NCBI GenBank assembly: GCA_013041975.1
Contig: JABDQZ010000277.1
Coordinates: 1-16,960, forward strand
Length of the DNA: 16,960 nt
Source: Gammaproteobacteria bacterium
GTDB taxonomy: Bacteria; Pseudomonadota; Gammaproteobacteria; Chromatiales; Chromatiaceae
Direction of reading: 5' to 3'
How positions within the stretch are numbered: the stretch's first letter is position 1; each line of letters begins with the position of its first letter. A program made the translations under genes and the position numbers. The notes below the pieces were generated by a model, which did not search any database, was not told where the DNA came from, and saw nothing but the letters and a program-made list of their open reading frames with translations. Of this stretch, positions 7,569 to 16,335 are shown piece after piece.

Positions 7569-8234
7569 ATGGGTGAAATAACAATAACTCAGCAACAATG
7601 GGAAAGCAGGAAAGCCATTTTTGTTCATTTATGGAATCAGGTTTCCCTGCGACCTGATGATGTTCATGTAGCCGATGTCTGGGGACGCATAACCCAGGGA
7701 TATAGTGAGTCCCATCGTTATTATCATTCACAACGTCATATTCTGTTCTGCCTGAAGCAATTCGAACTGGTTGCGGACAGGCTGACGGACGGCGTTGCCG
7801 TAGCTTTGGCCACCTGGTTTCATGATCTGATACTGGATCCCTCGGCCAATGATAATGAAGAACAAAGTAAACGCCTGTTTCAGGAGCTCGCAAAAAACTA
7901 TTTACCCGTCCAACTCATTGAAAAAACATCGTCACTCATCATGTCTACCTGTCATATTGATGTGCCGGCAAATATTGATGAGTCCTACATTCAGGATATA
8001 GACCTGAGCAGTATGGGGGAAGGCTGGGATAGCTTTGTACGGGATGTCGATGACTTGAGAAAAGAATATTCACACATGTCTGATGAACAGTTCATCGATG
8101 TAACCAAAAACTTTTATCATAAGATGCTGGGCAGGGAAAAAATTTATACTTCAGATTATTTTCATGAGCATTGTGAGCAACAGGCACGAGATAATATCAA
8201 GCGCTATATGCGAGAAAAACTGAATAATGGGTAA
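7569..8234 (+). CDS. HD-domain metal-dependent phosphohydrolase-like protein
   Basis: The 221-residue soluble protein fits the group of predicted HD-superfamily metal-dependent hydrolases of the COG4339 type. The expected metal-binding pattern is visible: YYHSQRHI with H53/H57, the HD pair in ALATWFHDLILD (H85, D86), the family signature NDNEEQS at about residues 95-100, H129 in the STCHID stretch, and an aspartate late in YIQDIDLSSMG (D143 or D145). HD enzymes hydrolyse phosphoester bonds in nucleotides or related compounds; the substrate of this group is unknown. It is not an HD-GYP protein, since no GYP motif is present. A GTG at 7560 could add three residues, but the ATG at 7569 has a better-placed GGCGAG about 8 nt upstream. 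The end overlaps the PilZ gene by 8 nt, so the two are co-transcribed and probably coupled. Confidence 0.85.
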   Translation: MGEITITQQQWESRKAIFVHLWNQVSLRPDDVHVADVWGRITQGYSESHRYYHSQRHILFCLKQFELVADRLTDGVAVALATWFHDLILDPSANDNEEQSKRLFQELAKNYLPVQLIEKTSSLIMSTCHIDVPANIDESYIQDIDLSSMGEGWDSFVRDVDDLRKEYSHMSDEQFIDVTKNFYHKMLGREKIYTSDYFHEHCEQQARDNIKRYMREKLNNG

Positions 8235-8916
8235 AGAAACAAAGCCGATCCTGGAAAACATCGCTATCGGTGACCGGCTGGAATTAAAACTGGCTACAGG
8301 GACAGGTGCTGACTATTTCCAGGCGCTTATTCTTGGCATGATTCCATCTGAATGTCTGCTCGTCAGTCTGACTGAAGCTGGCCAGTCTACAGGTATAAAA
8401 AAGGGAGCGATACTTGATGGCCGTTTGTTTCAGGGGGATGATATCCTGAATTTTAGTTCAGGCATTGTTCATGTCTCCAAAAGACCTCATCAGATTGTAT
8501 CTATCCAAATACCACAATCATTCACCCAAACGGATATGAGAGTGTGGCCTCGAGTCCCTACGCTGGAATATCTTAATCTTGCAGTGAAAAATGAAACAAC
8601 GGGTGCTTTGAAGCTCTACAAGGGAAAAATGTCAAACATCAGTCTTAGTGGGGCAGGGCTTGATATTCCAGCTTCAATGGGGAAACCAGGAGATCGCATT
8701 TCTATACGGTTTCGGCTTGGAAGTGATGGAGAAGAATACGATATCAGCATGAATGCCGTTATCAGGCAAATAAGACCAAGATCACATAACAAGCTGGCGT
8801 TACGCAAGTCATGGTTTTTTCATGGTGTCGAGTTTGACCTGCCGCACATGAAAGGTGAAGACAAACTGAATTTACAAGGTTTCATCTATGAACAAAGTAA
8901 AACCTTGCGACATTAG
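8227..8916 (+). CDS. PilZ-domain protein, putative c-di-GMP receptor (YcgR-like layout)
   Basis: The 229-residue product has an N-terminal beta-rich domain (about residues 10-98) resembling the YcgR/flagellar-brake N-domain, then a PilZ domain (about 103-222). The c-di-GMP signature is complete: RxxxR at R105-R109 (RVWPR), preceding NxSxxG at N137, S139 and G142 (NISLSG). It is therefore expected to bind c-di-GMP. YcgR-like proteins slow flagellar rotation or link c-di-GMP to surface behaviour; whether this one acts on flagella is inferred from overall layout and the motility genes nearby. The ATG lies inside the end of the HD gene (8-nt overlap) with only a weak ribosome site (GAG, 12 nt upstream), consistent with coupled translation. 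At its 3' end the TAG overlaps the stop of the convergent radical SAM gene by 4 nt. Confidence 0.88.
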   Translation: MGKETKPILENIAIGDRLELKLATGTGADYFQALILGMIPSECLLVSLTEAGQSTGIKKGAILDGRLFQGDDILNFSSGIVHVSKRPHQIVSIQIPQSFTQTDMRVWPRVPTLEYLNLAVKNETTGALKLYKGKMSNISLSGAGLDIPASMGKPGDRISIRFRLGSDGEEYDISMNAVIRQIRPRSHNKLALRKSWFFHGVEFDLPHMKGEDKLNLQGFIYEQSKTLRH

Positions 8917-10703
8917 CGGTCTTGAGACGCCTGGTGCTGTAGTAACCGTTTTGTCATATGCAAGCGCATTTCAGCATCTTCAGTAATGGTGTGAAACAGG
9001 TGATGTGGACTGGTTGAGCATTCGATGATCTGCTCAAGGTCATCGTGCAGTTCCCGGTAGAAATCCAGTAGCTTCAGGTCAAACGTATGCATTGCCCGCG
9101 TCAAGGGGTCTTTGGCCTGGCGCTGGCAGATGATGTCAATACCTTCTTCCAGAACATTGCCCAGACATAGATGTACGGCTGAAAACAACGTAGCCCAGCC
9201 GTTAAACCACAGCATCATATCCTTATCAAAGGTCTCATTGTCACTGCCATTACCTTGCAGCATTTGCTCAAGCAGATCGCGTTCATTAACTGCTTCATGC
9301 AGTTCCATCATGTTGGCTCGACCGTATGAATCTATGGTGGAACTTGTCAATAAGATGTGAGTTTGGGGGTGCTCCGCTAAAACAAATGTCGCATCCTTGA
9401 TCAGTTGAGCGGGTTTCTCAGGGTTGAGCGGATTGCGTTTCAGGCGTTTAGAAGGCGAAGAGGATAGTACCTGTACCTGGTGCCCACGACGACCTAGTTC
9501 ATTTGCCAGACGTGCAAATACGCCTTTCTGAAACAGATCCATGGAAAAGTTGAGATGGCCCTGCTTGTGCAACAGCGCAAGCTGTATTTCGTCAGAATAT
9601 TTTGGGGCAGCTTCGACGATGTTGGCAATCTTGGTAACCGGAATGCGTTCTTCCAAATTACCCTGCTTGTTAACGATAACTTCCTGATGAAACTCGTCAA
9701 AACTTATCTGTAGCATGACGCGGGCTTTAGCCCAACCGAGATTGCGACGCCGCACAGCTTTGGCCATGTTGCCAAGAACCTGGTGAGTTGTCCCACGGCT
9801 GTCAGCAAAGTCGCCATTTAGCAATATGGCAAAAGTATTAATATGAGGCATGTTCTCGATAGCATGATAAAAATGATCGAGCTGTTTGCTCAAGTCACCG
9901 CCGGTAAACAGGATGGATGTTGTCAATGAGTCAGCCACTTCGAAAATAGTATCCGGGTTGTCAGTGTTTTTCATCAGCGGACGAAAGATGAACATGCAAT
10001 GACGGCAGGTTTGCGGACAGCCCATGGCAGGAATGATTCCCATCTTTGCATAACCGGATTCGAGTTCAACATCAGGTAACTGATCAATCAGCTTGAGACG
10101 TTCCAGGTCCTTGTCCGCAAGCATATTGGCATAGCGTGTTTTTTCATCCTGCGCCAGTTCCTTGTAGCCTTCTGCAAAGGTTTTGTTTAACAGCTCCATG
10201 GATTGCCATACTGATATGATGGTGTTGGTCATTGAGTCGATATCACCATAATGCTCGAGCAGTTGCAGGCAGTGTTGTTGCTGGCGTTGCGGGGCTCCCT
10301 GGTATTGTTGCCAGTAATTGACGTAGCGTTCGACAAATTGCTCAGCACTGTTGCTTTCCAGCAGCATGTTGATCAAAAAAGCCTGTGCACCTTTGCTAAA
10401 GGCTGTCAGTACTTCTGACTGATAATGACTATGAATATTGATTTGCAGCCAGTGCCAGGCATAGACATAACTCATCAGGAAGGCGAGTGATTCAGCACTA
10501 TCGCCTGCTATTGATTTTGAGCGCAGCAGGTTAAGCATTTCACCCTTGGTCAGGCGTACGATTTCGGTTTTGAAACGCAGGCGTTGGGATTCCAGGTAGG
10601 CCCTATGGACATCCTGTTGAGCTTCAGAACTGATCGTTATCTTGCCTGATCGTCGCCCGGATTGAATAGTCAGGTCCGGAATTTTTACTTTTGTGTTTTG
10701 CAT
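8913..10703 (-). CDS. Radical SAM protein of unknown function
   Basis: The 596-residue protein carries a canonical radical SAM CX3CX2C motif, CPQTCRHC (C229, C233, C236), for the [4Fe-4S] cluster that cleaves S-adenosylmethionine. It is followed by the GGE-like SAM-binding element as FTGGD (residues about 267-270). The radical core spans roughly 220-450. A long, mostly helical N-terminal region (1-215) and a helical C-terminal region (about 460-596) have no domain I recognise. The remaining Cys residues are scattered, so there is no SPASM or Twitch auxiliary-cluster pattern. No signal peptide or TM segment is present, so it is cytoplasmic. The substrate is unknown. The ATG at 10703 has no good Shine-Dalgarno sequence. 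The gene is divergent from the TPR-CHAT gene across 153 bp and converges on the PilZ gene with a 4-nt overlap. Membership of the superfamily is firm; function is not assigned. Confidence 0.85.
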   Translation of the reverse strand: MQNTKVKIPDLTIQSGRRSGKITISSEAQQDVHRAYLESQRLRFKTEIVRLTKGEMLNLLRSKSIAGDSAESLAFLMSYVYAWHWLQINIHSHYQSEVLTAFSKGAQAFLINMLLESNSAEQFVERYVNYWQQYQGAPQRQQQHCLQLLEHYGDIDSMTNTIISVWQSMELLNKTFAEGYKELAQDEKTRYANMLADKDLERLKLIDQLPDVELESGYAKMGIIPAMGCPQTCRHCMFIFRPLMKNTDNPDTIFEVADSLTTSILFTGGDLSKQLDHFYHAIENMPHINTFAILLNGDFADSRGTTHQVLGNMAKAVRRRNLGWAKARVMLQISFDEFHQEVIVNKQGNLEERIPVTKIANIVEAAPKYSDEIQLALLHKQGHLNFSMDLFQKGVFARLANELGRRGHQVQVLSSSPSKRLKRNPLNPEKPAQLIKDATFVLAEHPQTHILLTSSTIDSYGRANMMELHEAVNERDLLEQMLQGNGSDNETFDKDMMLWFNGWATLFSAVHLCLGNVLEEGIDIICQRQAKDPLTRAMHTFDLKLLDFYRELHDDLEQIIECSTSPHHLFHTITEDAEMRLHMTKRLLQHQASQDR

Positions 10704-10856
10704 GAAGGTATATTTTACAAACAGCCATGACCGAATGAAACAGAAAGACTATATTATTTCTAAAAGGTTTTAGATATGTGAATGATGTTTTGACTGTTTT
10801 TACTTTCTTTTCGGTAAAAAAGTTTGGAAAAAGCCAGTCAGAGAAAATGGTATTTT
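10704..10856. promoter_or_regulatory. Divergent promoter region, radical SAM versus TPR-CHAT
   Basis: This 153-bp, strongly AT-rich spacer lies between two genes reading outwards. Facing right, TTGACT (10790-10795) is a good -35 match, but the best following -10 (TAAAAA, 10815-10820) is weak and spaced by 19 nt. No operator-like palindrome was obvious. Shared control of the two genes is possible but not shown. Confidence 0.35.
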
Positions 10857-13800
10857 ATGAAAAACAAATTAATACGAGTTATTTATATTCTTGCAAATGT
10901 GTATTTGTTGATATTGCTGTCATTTATGTCTCCAGTATTGTTGGCATCGTCAGCTGATAGCAGGATATCGCGAGGTGAATCGTTGCTTGAGCAGGGTAAA
11001 TACCAGCAAGCCCTGGCAGTGTTCAAGGATGTTTTTGAAAAGCACAAGAATTCTGCGGAAAATCAACTGGCTTATGATTATAGCCGCCTGGGGCAAGCTT
11101 ATCTGAAACTGGGTAAATATGCTGAAGCTGAGGAGTTCCTACAAAAAGCCACTAAAGCCTTGAAAAATCAATTGGGTAGCAAACATACTGATTATGCTTT
11201 TTCCCTGAAAAGGCTTGCAGATGTTTACAAACACAAAGGTGAATATGAAAAATCCCTAAAACTTTATAAAAACGCATTGGGAATACTTGAAAACAACCCC
11301 GGAAAACAATCAGAACAATATGTAAAAGCGCTTTATAACCTGGCAGATTTGTATGATTCAATGGGAGAATTTGATAAGTCACTGGAACTGTTTCGCGAAT
11401 CAGAACAGTCTGGAAGAAAGATATTCGGAACCGGTCATCCTGAATATGCAACTATACTGAACTCTTTTGCCGGGCTTTATCAATCTACCGCAAAATACAA
11501 GGAAGCATCAAAATATTATCAGCAGTCCATGCTGATCCGAAAACAAAAGCTGGGTCAACAGCATCCGCTTTATGCAAGTAGCCTGAATAATGTAGCTGGA
11601 CTATTAAAAAAAGTAGGACAGTACAAGAAAGCGCTTCCTTATTATCAGAATGCTTTAAAAATCAATAAATTAGCCTTAGGGGAGTCACACCCGGATTATG
11701 CAGTAAATTTGAATAATCTTGCGCTGATCAATAAAAAACTGGGTAATTATTCAAAAGCTCTCAGTCAATATAGAGCATCTGTTGCTGCCTGGGAAAAAGC
11801 TGTGGGGGATGAGCACCCATCCTATGCTGCAACACTGAATAACCTGGCTTTACTGTTAAAAAATCAGGATAAATATCTCGAGGCATTGCCGCTGTATCAA
11901 AAAGTACTGAAGATCTGGGGAAAGGTACTGGGCAAGGAGCACCCTAACTATGCCAAGGCTCTTAATAACCTGGCTTTTCTTGAGCACAAGACCGGTAATA
12001 CCAAGCAAGCACTTAAGTTATACCAACAGGCAGTAACAACGACTGAAAAGTCACTAGGTAAAAAACACCCATCTTACACCAATGCATTAAATGGTCTGGC
12101 CGGTCTTTACCATAGCCTAGGCCAGTATAGCGAAGCACTGTCCCTGTATCAGGAGTCATTGTCCATCAATGCCAAGGTTCTTGGAAAAGATCACCCCAAA
12201 TATGCCAGTTCACTTAATAGTCTTGCATTATTGTATGAGCAAATGGGGGCTTATAACGAGGCGTTACCCTTGTATCGGCAAGCAGTAGAGATCAATCGTA
12301 AAACTCTCGGTAACGAGCATGTTGAATATGCGGCCAGTTTGAACAACCTTGCCTTACTTTATAATAAGTTAGGAGATAAAAGTCAGGCTCTGAAGGCTTT
12401 CCATGATGTACTGGCAATACAGAAGAAAGCACTGGGAGAGAAACATACAACTTATGCCGTAACTCAAAATAATTTGGCCGGCCTGTATAAAGACATGCAG
12501 AAATATGAACAGGCTATGCCTTTATACGACAATATACTGGCTATTCAGAAAAAAACACTGGGAGAAAAACATCCCGATTATGCTGTTACTTTAAATAATC
12601 TTGCAGACCTGTTTTATCGTACTGCTGATTTTGACAAGGCACTGCCTCTTTATAAAAAGTCCCTTAAGATCAAGAAAGATTCACTGGGGCAGAATCATCC
12701 TTCCATTGCTACGGGTTTAAATAACCTTGCAGGTATTTACAAGGCTAAAAAGCAATATAAGAAATCACTGGATTATTACGATCAGGCTTTAGATATCAAG
12801 GCTCGTGTTTTGGGGAAAGACCATCCTTCCTATATCAATAGTTTGTATGGGAAAGCCAGTGTGTTAAGTGCCATGAAAAAATATTCTGATGCCTTGAGAT
12901 TATTTGTCTCTGCACAAAACCTGGCCGATGCTTTTATTCAATCCGTATTTCCTGTTTTGGCAGAAGAACAAAAGTTACAGTTCGCCCAAAGCCAGTCAGT
13001 CAACTATCATGCCTTACTTTCACTTGTTAATAATAAATTATCTGGAAATGCTGAAGCATTAAAAATAGCGCTTAATGCTGTTCTAGCAAGAAAAAGTATT
13101 GTTTTTGACGCCCAGTCGCGCCTCTATGACTCTATTGCCAGCAATCTCGACATAGAAAGCAAGCAATTATGGGATAAGCTCGCTGAAGTGCGCAGTTACC
13201 TGGCAAAAGAGATTCAGGCTGGAGAGCTTGATGATTTTGCAGAAAACTATCATTCAACGATCAAAGGCTACCAGCAAAAAATCTTTCAGCTTGAAAAGCG
13301 GTTGGCAGATAAAAGTCCACTTGTAAAGCAGGAATTACTTCAGCACAAAGTTACTTTTAAGGAAGTTGTTAATCAACTTGGTAGTAATAGTGCACTTTTG
13401 GAATTTGTAAAAATACGTGAAATTGACTGGAGCTCGGGTAATGTATCCAGTAGTTGGAAATATCTTGTATTTGTATTGACTGGTGAAGGCGATATCAAGC
13501 TTATCGATCTTGGTGATGCTGATAAACTTGATGTCGGATTGAAAAAGGCAATTTCTGCATTCTATACCTTTCCATTTATACAGGCTGAACAAGACAGGGC
13601 CAGTAAGTTTTTGTATCAGATTCTCTGGAGGCCCCTTGGTAATTATCTGGCAGAAAAAACTGATGTTATTTTCAGTCCTGACGGTGCATTAAACCTGGTG
13701 CCATTTGTCGCCATGATGGATCAACAGGGTGATTATCTTATTGAAAGCAGGCAGATCAGCTATGTGAGTAGCGGGCGTGATCTTGCGCGTCAGGGCCAGG

Positions 13801-14597
13801 CATTCAAATCCCAAACAGGTTTGTTTTTAGCGGCCAACCCAAGCTTTGATCTTAAGGTGGACAATCACAAAATCGTCATCCAGCGACAGGACGATAGCCG
13901 GGTCCGTTCTTCTGGTTTCGCCCTTCAGTTCACTGAACTTCCAGGAACTGACCGTGAGGCAAAACTGATACCAGCAAACTTTACGGGTAAAAAGACCGTG
14001 GTTTCCGGGGAAGCTGCCAATGAAGAAGCGGTTATCAAAAGCAAGCGCCCGGAAGTATTGCACCTGGCAACTCATGGCTTCTTTCTTGAAGATATCCCAT
14101 TGTTAACAACTGATGGTAATCGAGGTTCGCAGTTACAGCGCTATATTGATTCATTGCCGGAAGGTTATGAAAATCCGCTTGTGCGCTCAGGACTGGCATT
14201 TGCCGGTGCCAACTATGCGGCTTTTTCAACCGGAATCTACGATGGTGTTTTAACGGCACTGGAAGTGTCAGGAATGGACTTGCATGGTACCGACCTGGTA
14301 ACACTTTCAGCCTGTGAAACCGGCCGAGGAGAAGTGAAGACCGGAGAAGGTGTATTTGGTCTCAGACGTGCATTTGCACTGGCAGGTGCCAACAACCTGA
14401 TGATGAGTTTGTGGCCTGTTGCGGATGAAGAAACAGCCTTGCAGATGGAAGTTTTCTACAAGAACTACAGTGCTGGAAAATCCCCCGTGGAAGCCCTGAG
14501 AATTACCCAGATTGAAAGTATCAAACGACTAAGAGCAAAAAATAGCGGCTATGCCAACCCAACCTTATGGGCTCCATTTATAATTCAGAGGAAATGA
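10857..14597 (+). CDS. Exported TPR-CHAT protein (caspase-like peptidase domain with tetratricopeptide repeats)
   Basis: The 1246-residue protein has three parts. A Sec-type signal or anchor (residues about 1-32: KNK, then a long hydrophobic stretch, then SPVLLASSA) sends it out of the cytoplasm. About 15 TPR repeats follow (about 35-700), mostly 42-residue kinesin-light-chain type with the pattern LNNLA-LY-...-ALPLY-...-LG-HP-YA. The C-terminal CHAT domain (about 910-1244), a caspase-clan fold (HetF-associated with TPRs), carries the conserved His in LHLATHGFF (H1073) and Cys in LSACETGRGE (C1153), with GVFGLRRAFALAGAN and SLWPVAD after it. Both catalytic residues are intact, so a peptidase is predicted. 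The start was set at ATG 10857, which begins the signal peptide; a TTG at 10824 would add 11 residues with no ribosome site. The substrate is unknown, and the gene is more AT-rich than its right-hand neighbours. Confidence 0.9.
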   Translation: MKNKLIRVIYILANVYLLILLSFMSPVLLASSADSRISRGESLLEQGKYQQALAVFKDVFEKHKNSAENQLAYDYSRLGQAYLKLGKYAEAEEFLQKATKALKNQLGSKHTDYAFSLKRLADVYKHKGEYEKSLKLYKNALGILENNPGKQSEQYVKALYNLADLYDSMGEFDKSLELFRESEQSGRKIFGTGHPEYATILNSFAGLYQSTAKYKEASKYYQQSMLIRKQKLGQQHPLYASSLNNVAGLLKKVGQYKKALPYYQNALKINKLALGESHPDYAVNLNNLALINKKLGNYSKALSQYRASVAAWEKAVGDEHPSYAATLNNLALLLKNQDKYLEALPLYQKVLKIWGKVLGKEHPNYAKALNNLAFLEHKTGNTKQALKLYQQAVTTTEKSLGKKHPSYTNALNGLAGLYHSLGQYSEALSLYQESLSINAKVLGKDHPKYASSLNSLALLYEQMGAYNEALPLYRQAVEINRKTLGNEHVEYAASLNNLALLYNKLGDKSQALKAFHDVLAIQKKALGEKHTTYAVTQNNLAGLYKDMQKYEQAMPLYDNILAIQKKTLGEKHPDYAVTLNNLADLFYRTADFDKALPLYKKSLKIKKDSLGQNHPSIATGLNNLAGIYKAKKQYKKSLDYYDQALDIKARVLGKDHPSYINSLYGKASVLSAMKKYSDALRLFVSAQNLADAFIQSVFPVLAEEQKLQFAQSQSVNYHALLSLVNNKLSGNAEALKIALNAVLARKSIVFDAQSRLYDSIASNLDIESKQLWDKLAEVRSYLAKEIQAGELDDFAENYHSTIKGYQQKIFQLEKRLADKSPLVKQELLQHKVTFKEVVNQLGSNSALLEFVKIREIDWSSGNVSSSWKYLVFVLTGEGDIKLIDLGDADKLDVGLKKAISAFYTFPFIQAEQDRASKFLYQILWRPLGNYLAEKTDVIFSPDGALNLVPFVAMMDQQGDYLIESRQISYVSSGRDLARQGQAFKSQTGLFLAANPSFDLKVDNHKIVIQRQDDSRVRSSGFALQFTELPGTDREAKLIPANFTGKKTVVSGEAANEEAVIKSKRPEVLHLATHGFFLEDIPLLTTDGNRGSQLQRYIDSLPEGYENPLVRSGLAFAGANYAAFSTGIYDGVLTALEVSGMDLHGTDLVTLSACETGRGEVKTGEGVFGLRRAFALAGANNLMMSLWPVADEETALQMEVFYKNYSAGKSPVEALRITQIESIKRLRAKNSGYANPTLWAPFIIQRK
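11079..12959 (+). repeat. 126-bp imperfect tandem repeats encoding TPRs
   Basis: The 42-residue TPR units recur with a 126-nt period across this stretch, about 15 copies, mostly diverged at DNA level. Adjacent copies still share near-identical blocks: ACTGGGAGAGAAACAT at 12431-12446 recurs exactly 126 bp later at 12557-12572 with one mismatch. This points to growth by tandem duplication. The boundaries are set by protein alignment by eye and are approximate. Confidence 0.8.
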
Positions 14598-14649
14598 GCT
14601 CTGATATTGGCATCGGCTGTCACTGTTACATCTGCAAATTGACAGTCTA

Positions 14650-16335
14650 TCAAAGGTAGTACAATACTAACGATAGGCCAAGCAGTACAGCTACCCATAA
14701 AACCATACTTCCGGTGGGCCAGGCACGCGCCAGGATACCTTGCGGACCATGGTGACGATAAAGTCTGTCGATCAACTGGTTCAACAGGGCCACGGCCTGC
14801 TGCTCGCGCGCTTCGCGTGCGACGCTGGATTGTAAGGTGAACTCACCACCGATCTCCTTGAAGAATTTCCGGTAAAACCAGTCGAAGTCAAGACTGATGG
14901 TCAAAGTGCGCCGCATCAGCTTAAGCATGACGAAGAATGCGAATCCCGCGAATAGCAGCACCTGGAACTGGGTCACCAGATGATCTGGCGTATACGGCTG
15001 GTAATCGACGGGATATGGCAGAATTGCATACAAAGTATTCGGCAACAGCCCGATGGCAATACACAGGAATGAAAATATCCACATGGCATAACGCAGATTG
15101 GCTGGCGGATCAGGTGGCCGCAGCCCGGAATCTTTCTGGAAAAAAACGAACCATGGAAATTTGATACCGGCATGCAGGAATACGCCGGCTGAAGCCGCCA
15201 GCAATAACAACCAGACGATCAACATACCCTCGTTGGCGGCGGCTGAAGTCTCAAGTGACTTGGTGACAAAACCCGATGTGAACGGGAAGGCCGAGATTGC
15301 CAGCGCACCCACAATGCCATTGATCGCAGTTACGGGCATACTTTGAAACAGGCCGCCGAGGTCGGTGCATTTACGCTTGCCTGTCATCAACAACACACTG
15401 CCGGCCGACATCAGTAGCAACCCCTTGTAAATAATGTGTGCGAAGGCATGCGCGGCTGCTCCATTCAGAGCCATTTCAGTGCCTATACCGATGGCCGCTA
15501 CCATGAAACCAACCTGGTTGACGATCGAGTAGGCAAGAATACGACGCATATCATTTTCAAGCAGCGCGTAGATGATGCCGTAAAACACCATATACAGGCC
15601 GATCGGTATGAGGATGTCGGCACCAGGAAAACCCACAAGAAGTGCAAATACCGCCGTCTTGGTTGTGAACGCTGACAGAAACACCATGCCACTGGGACTG
15701 GCCTCCGGGTAAGCATCTGCTATCCAGGCTGACAGCGGTGGTGCACCGGCATTGACCAGGAAACCGGTCAGTATCAACCAGGTGCCAAGACTATCGGCTT
15801 GCATCGAGGTGAATTCCAGGGAACCCGTGTCCAGGGCATAAGCCACGATGCCAGTCATCAGGATAACCCCGCCAAGCAGGTGCACGATTAGATAGCGCAT
15901 GCCGGCACGGTAGGCGGAAGGGGTTCCTGCAGACCAGATAACGACAGTTGAACCCAGCGCCATGATTTCCCAGAAAATAAACAACGTCAGAAGATCGCCG
16001 GCAAAAGTAACGCCGATCGCTGAACCGGCATAGATGAAAGCCGCGGTCAATTCCGCGGTACTGGCCTGACGATAGGCATATAAACCACCGACGAAGGCCA
16101 TGATAGAAAATACGGTCGCAAAAAGACGCCCCTCGACCGATGAGCGTATAGGTTCCAGTGTGTAATCGAGGAAGGCGACTTGCAGTGAGGCATCGGCGGG
16201 CAGCATCCATACTGCGACCAGGGTCAGTGCCGGCAGACTCATTAGCAGCAAGGCACGAAGACCGCCATTTAGCACAGGGATCAACATGGCTCCCAGCACC
16301 AAAATCAGTCCAGGTGAAATCATAAACTCACTCAT
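14650..16335 (-). CDS. MrpD/NuoM-like proton-translocating antiporter subunit
   Basis: The 561-residue polytopic protein (about 14 TM helices) belongs to the proton-conducting antiporter-like family shared by NuoL/M/N and MrpA/MrpD. Conserved charged residues of the family are present: E123 in FWEIMAL (TM5), K226 in SAFTTKTA (TM7), K304 in HIIYKGLL (TM8) and K359 in TSGFVTKS (TM12). The loop APPLSAWIADAYPEASPSG is diagnostic. The C-terminal extension contains the DFDWFYRK stretch common in MnhD-like proteins of multi-D Mrp clusters. Such subunits couple proton and cation movement in Na+/H+ antiporters or respiratory complexes. The ATG overlaps the end of the upstream 99-residue gene by 8 nt, and AAGGA lies about 11 nt upstream. 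The gene ends 52 nt from the convergent TPR-CHAT gene. Whether it belongs to an Mrp antiporter or a related complex cannot be decided from this end of the operon. Confidence 0.9.
   Translation of the reverse strand: MSEFMISPGLILVLGAMLIPVLNGGLRALLLMSLPALTLVAVWMLPADASLQVAFLDYTLEPIRSSVEGRLFATVFSIMAFVGGLYAYRQASTAELTAAFIYAGSAIGVTFAGDLLTLFIFWEIMALGSTVVIWSAGTPSAYRAGMRYLIVHLLGGVILMTGIVAYALDTGSLEFTSMQADSLGTWLILTGFLVNAGAPPLSAWIADAYPEASPSGMVFLSAFTTKTAVFALLVGFPGADILIPIGLYMVFYGIIYALLENDMRRILAYSIVNQVGFMVAAIGIGTEMALNGAAAHAFAHIIYKGLLLMSAGSVLLMTGKRKCTDLGGLFQSMPVTAINGIVGALAISAFPFTSGFVTKSLETSAAANEGMLIVWLLLLAASAGVFLHAGIKFPWFVFFQKDSGLRPPDPPANLRYAMWIFSFLCIAIGLLPNTLYAILPYPVDYQPYTPDHLVTQFQVLLFAGFAFFVMLKLMRRTLTISLDFDWFYRKFFKEIGGEFTLQSSVAREAREQQAVALLNQLIDRLYRHHGPQGILARAWPTGSMVLWVAVLLGLSLVLYYL

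Noticed and set aside
10824..10856. TTG start for the TPR-CHAT gene
   Set aside because: No ribosome site precedes it, and it would place 11 polar residues in front of a normal signal peptide.
10857..14597. TPR-CHAT protein as a type III-E CRISPR (Craspase) component
   Set aside because: There is no CRISPR array and no gRAMP or other cas gene in the window, and the protein has a signal peptide, which does not fit a cytoplasmic RNA-guided complex.
14617..14645. Terminator hairpin CTGTCA...TGACAG between the TPR-CHAT and antiporter genes
   Set aside because: It has only a 6-bp stem with a 17-nt loop and no T-tract on either strand.
15791..16210. 139-residue minus-strand ORF inside the antiporter gene
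   Set aside because: It is an out-of-frame shadow of the 561-residue gene, which has clear family motifs; the ORF's own product is low-complexity Arg/Cys-rich sequence.
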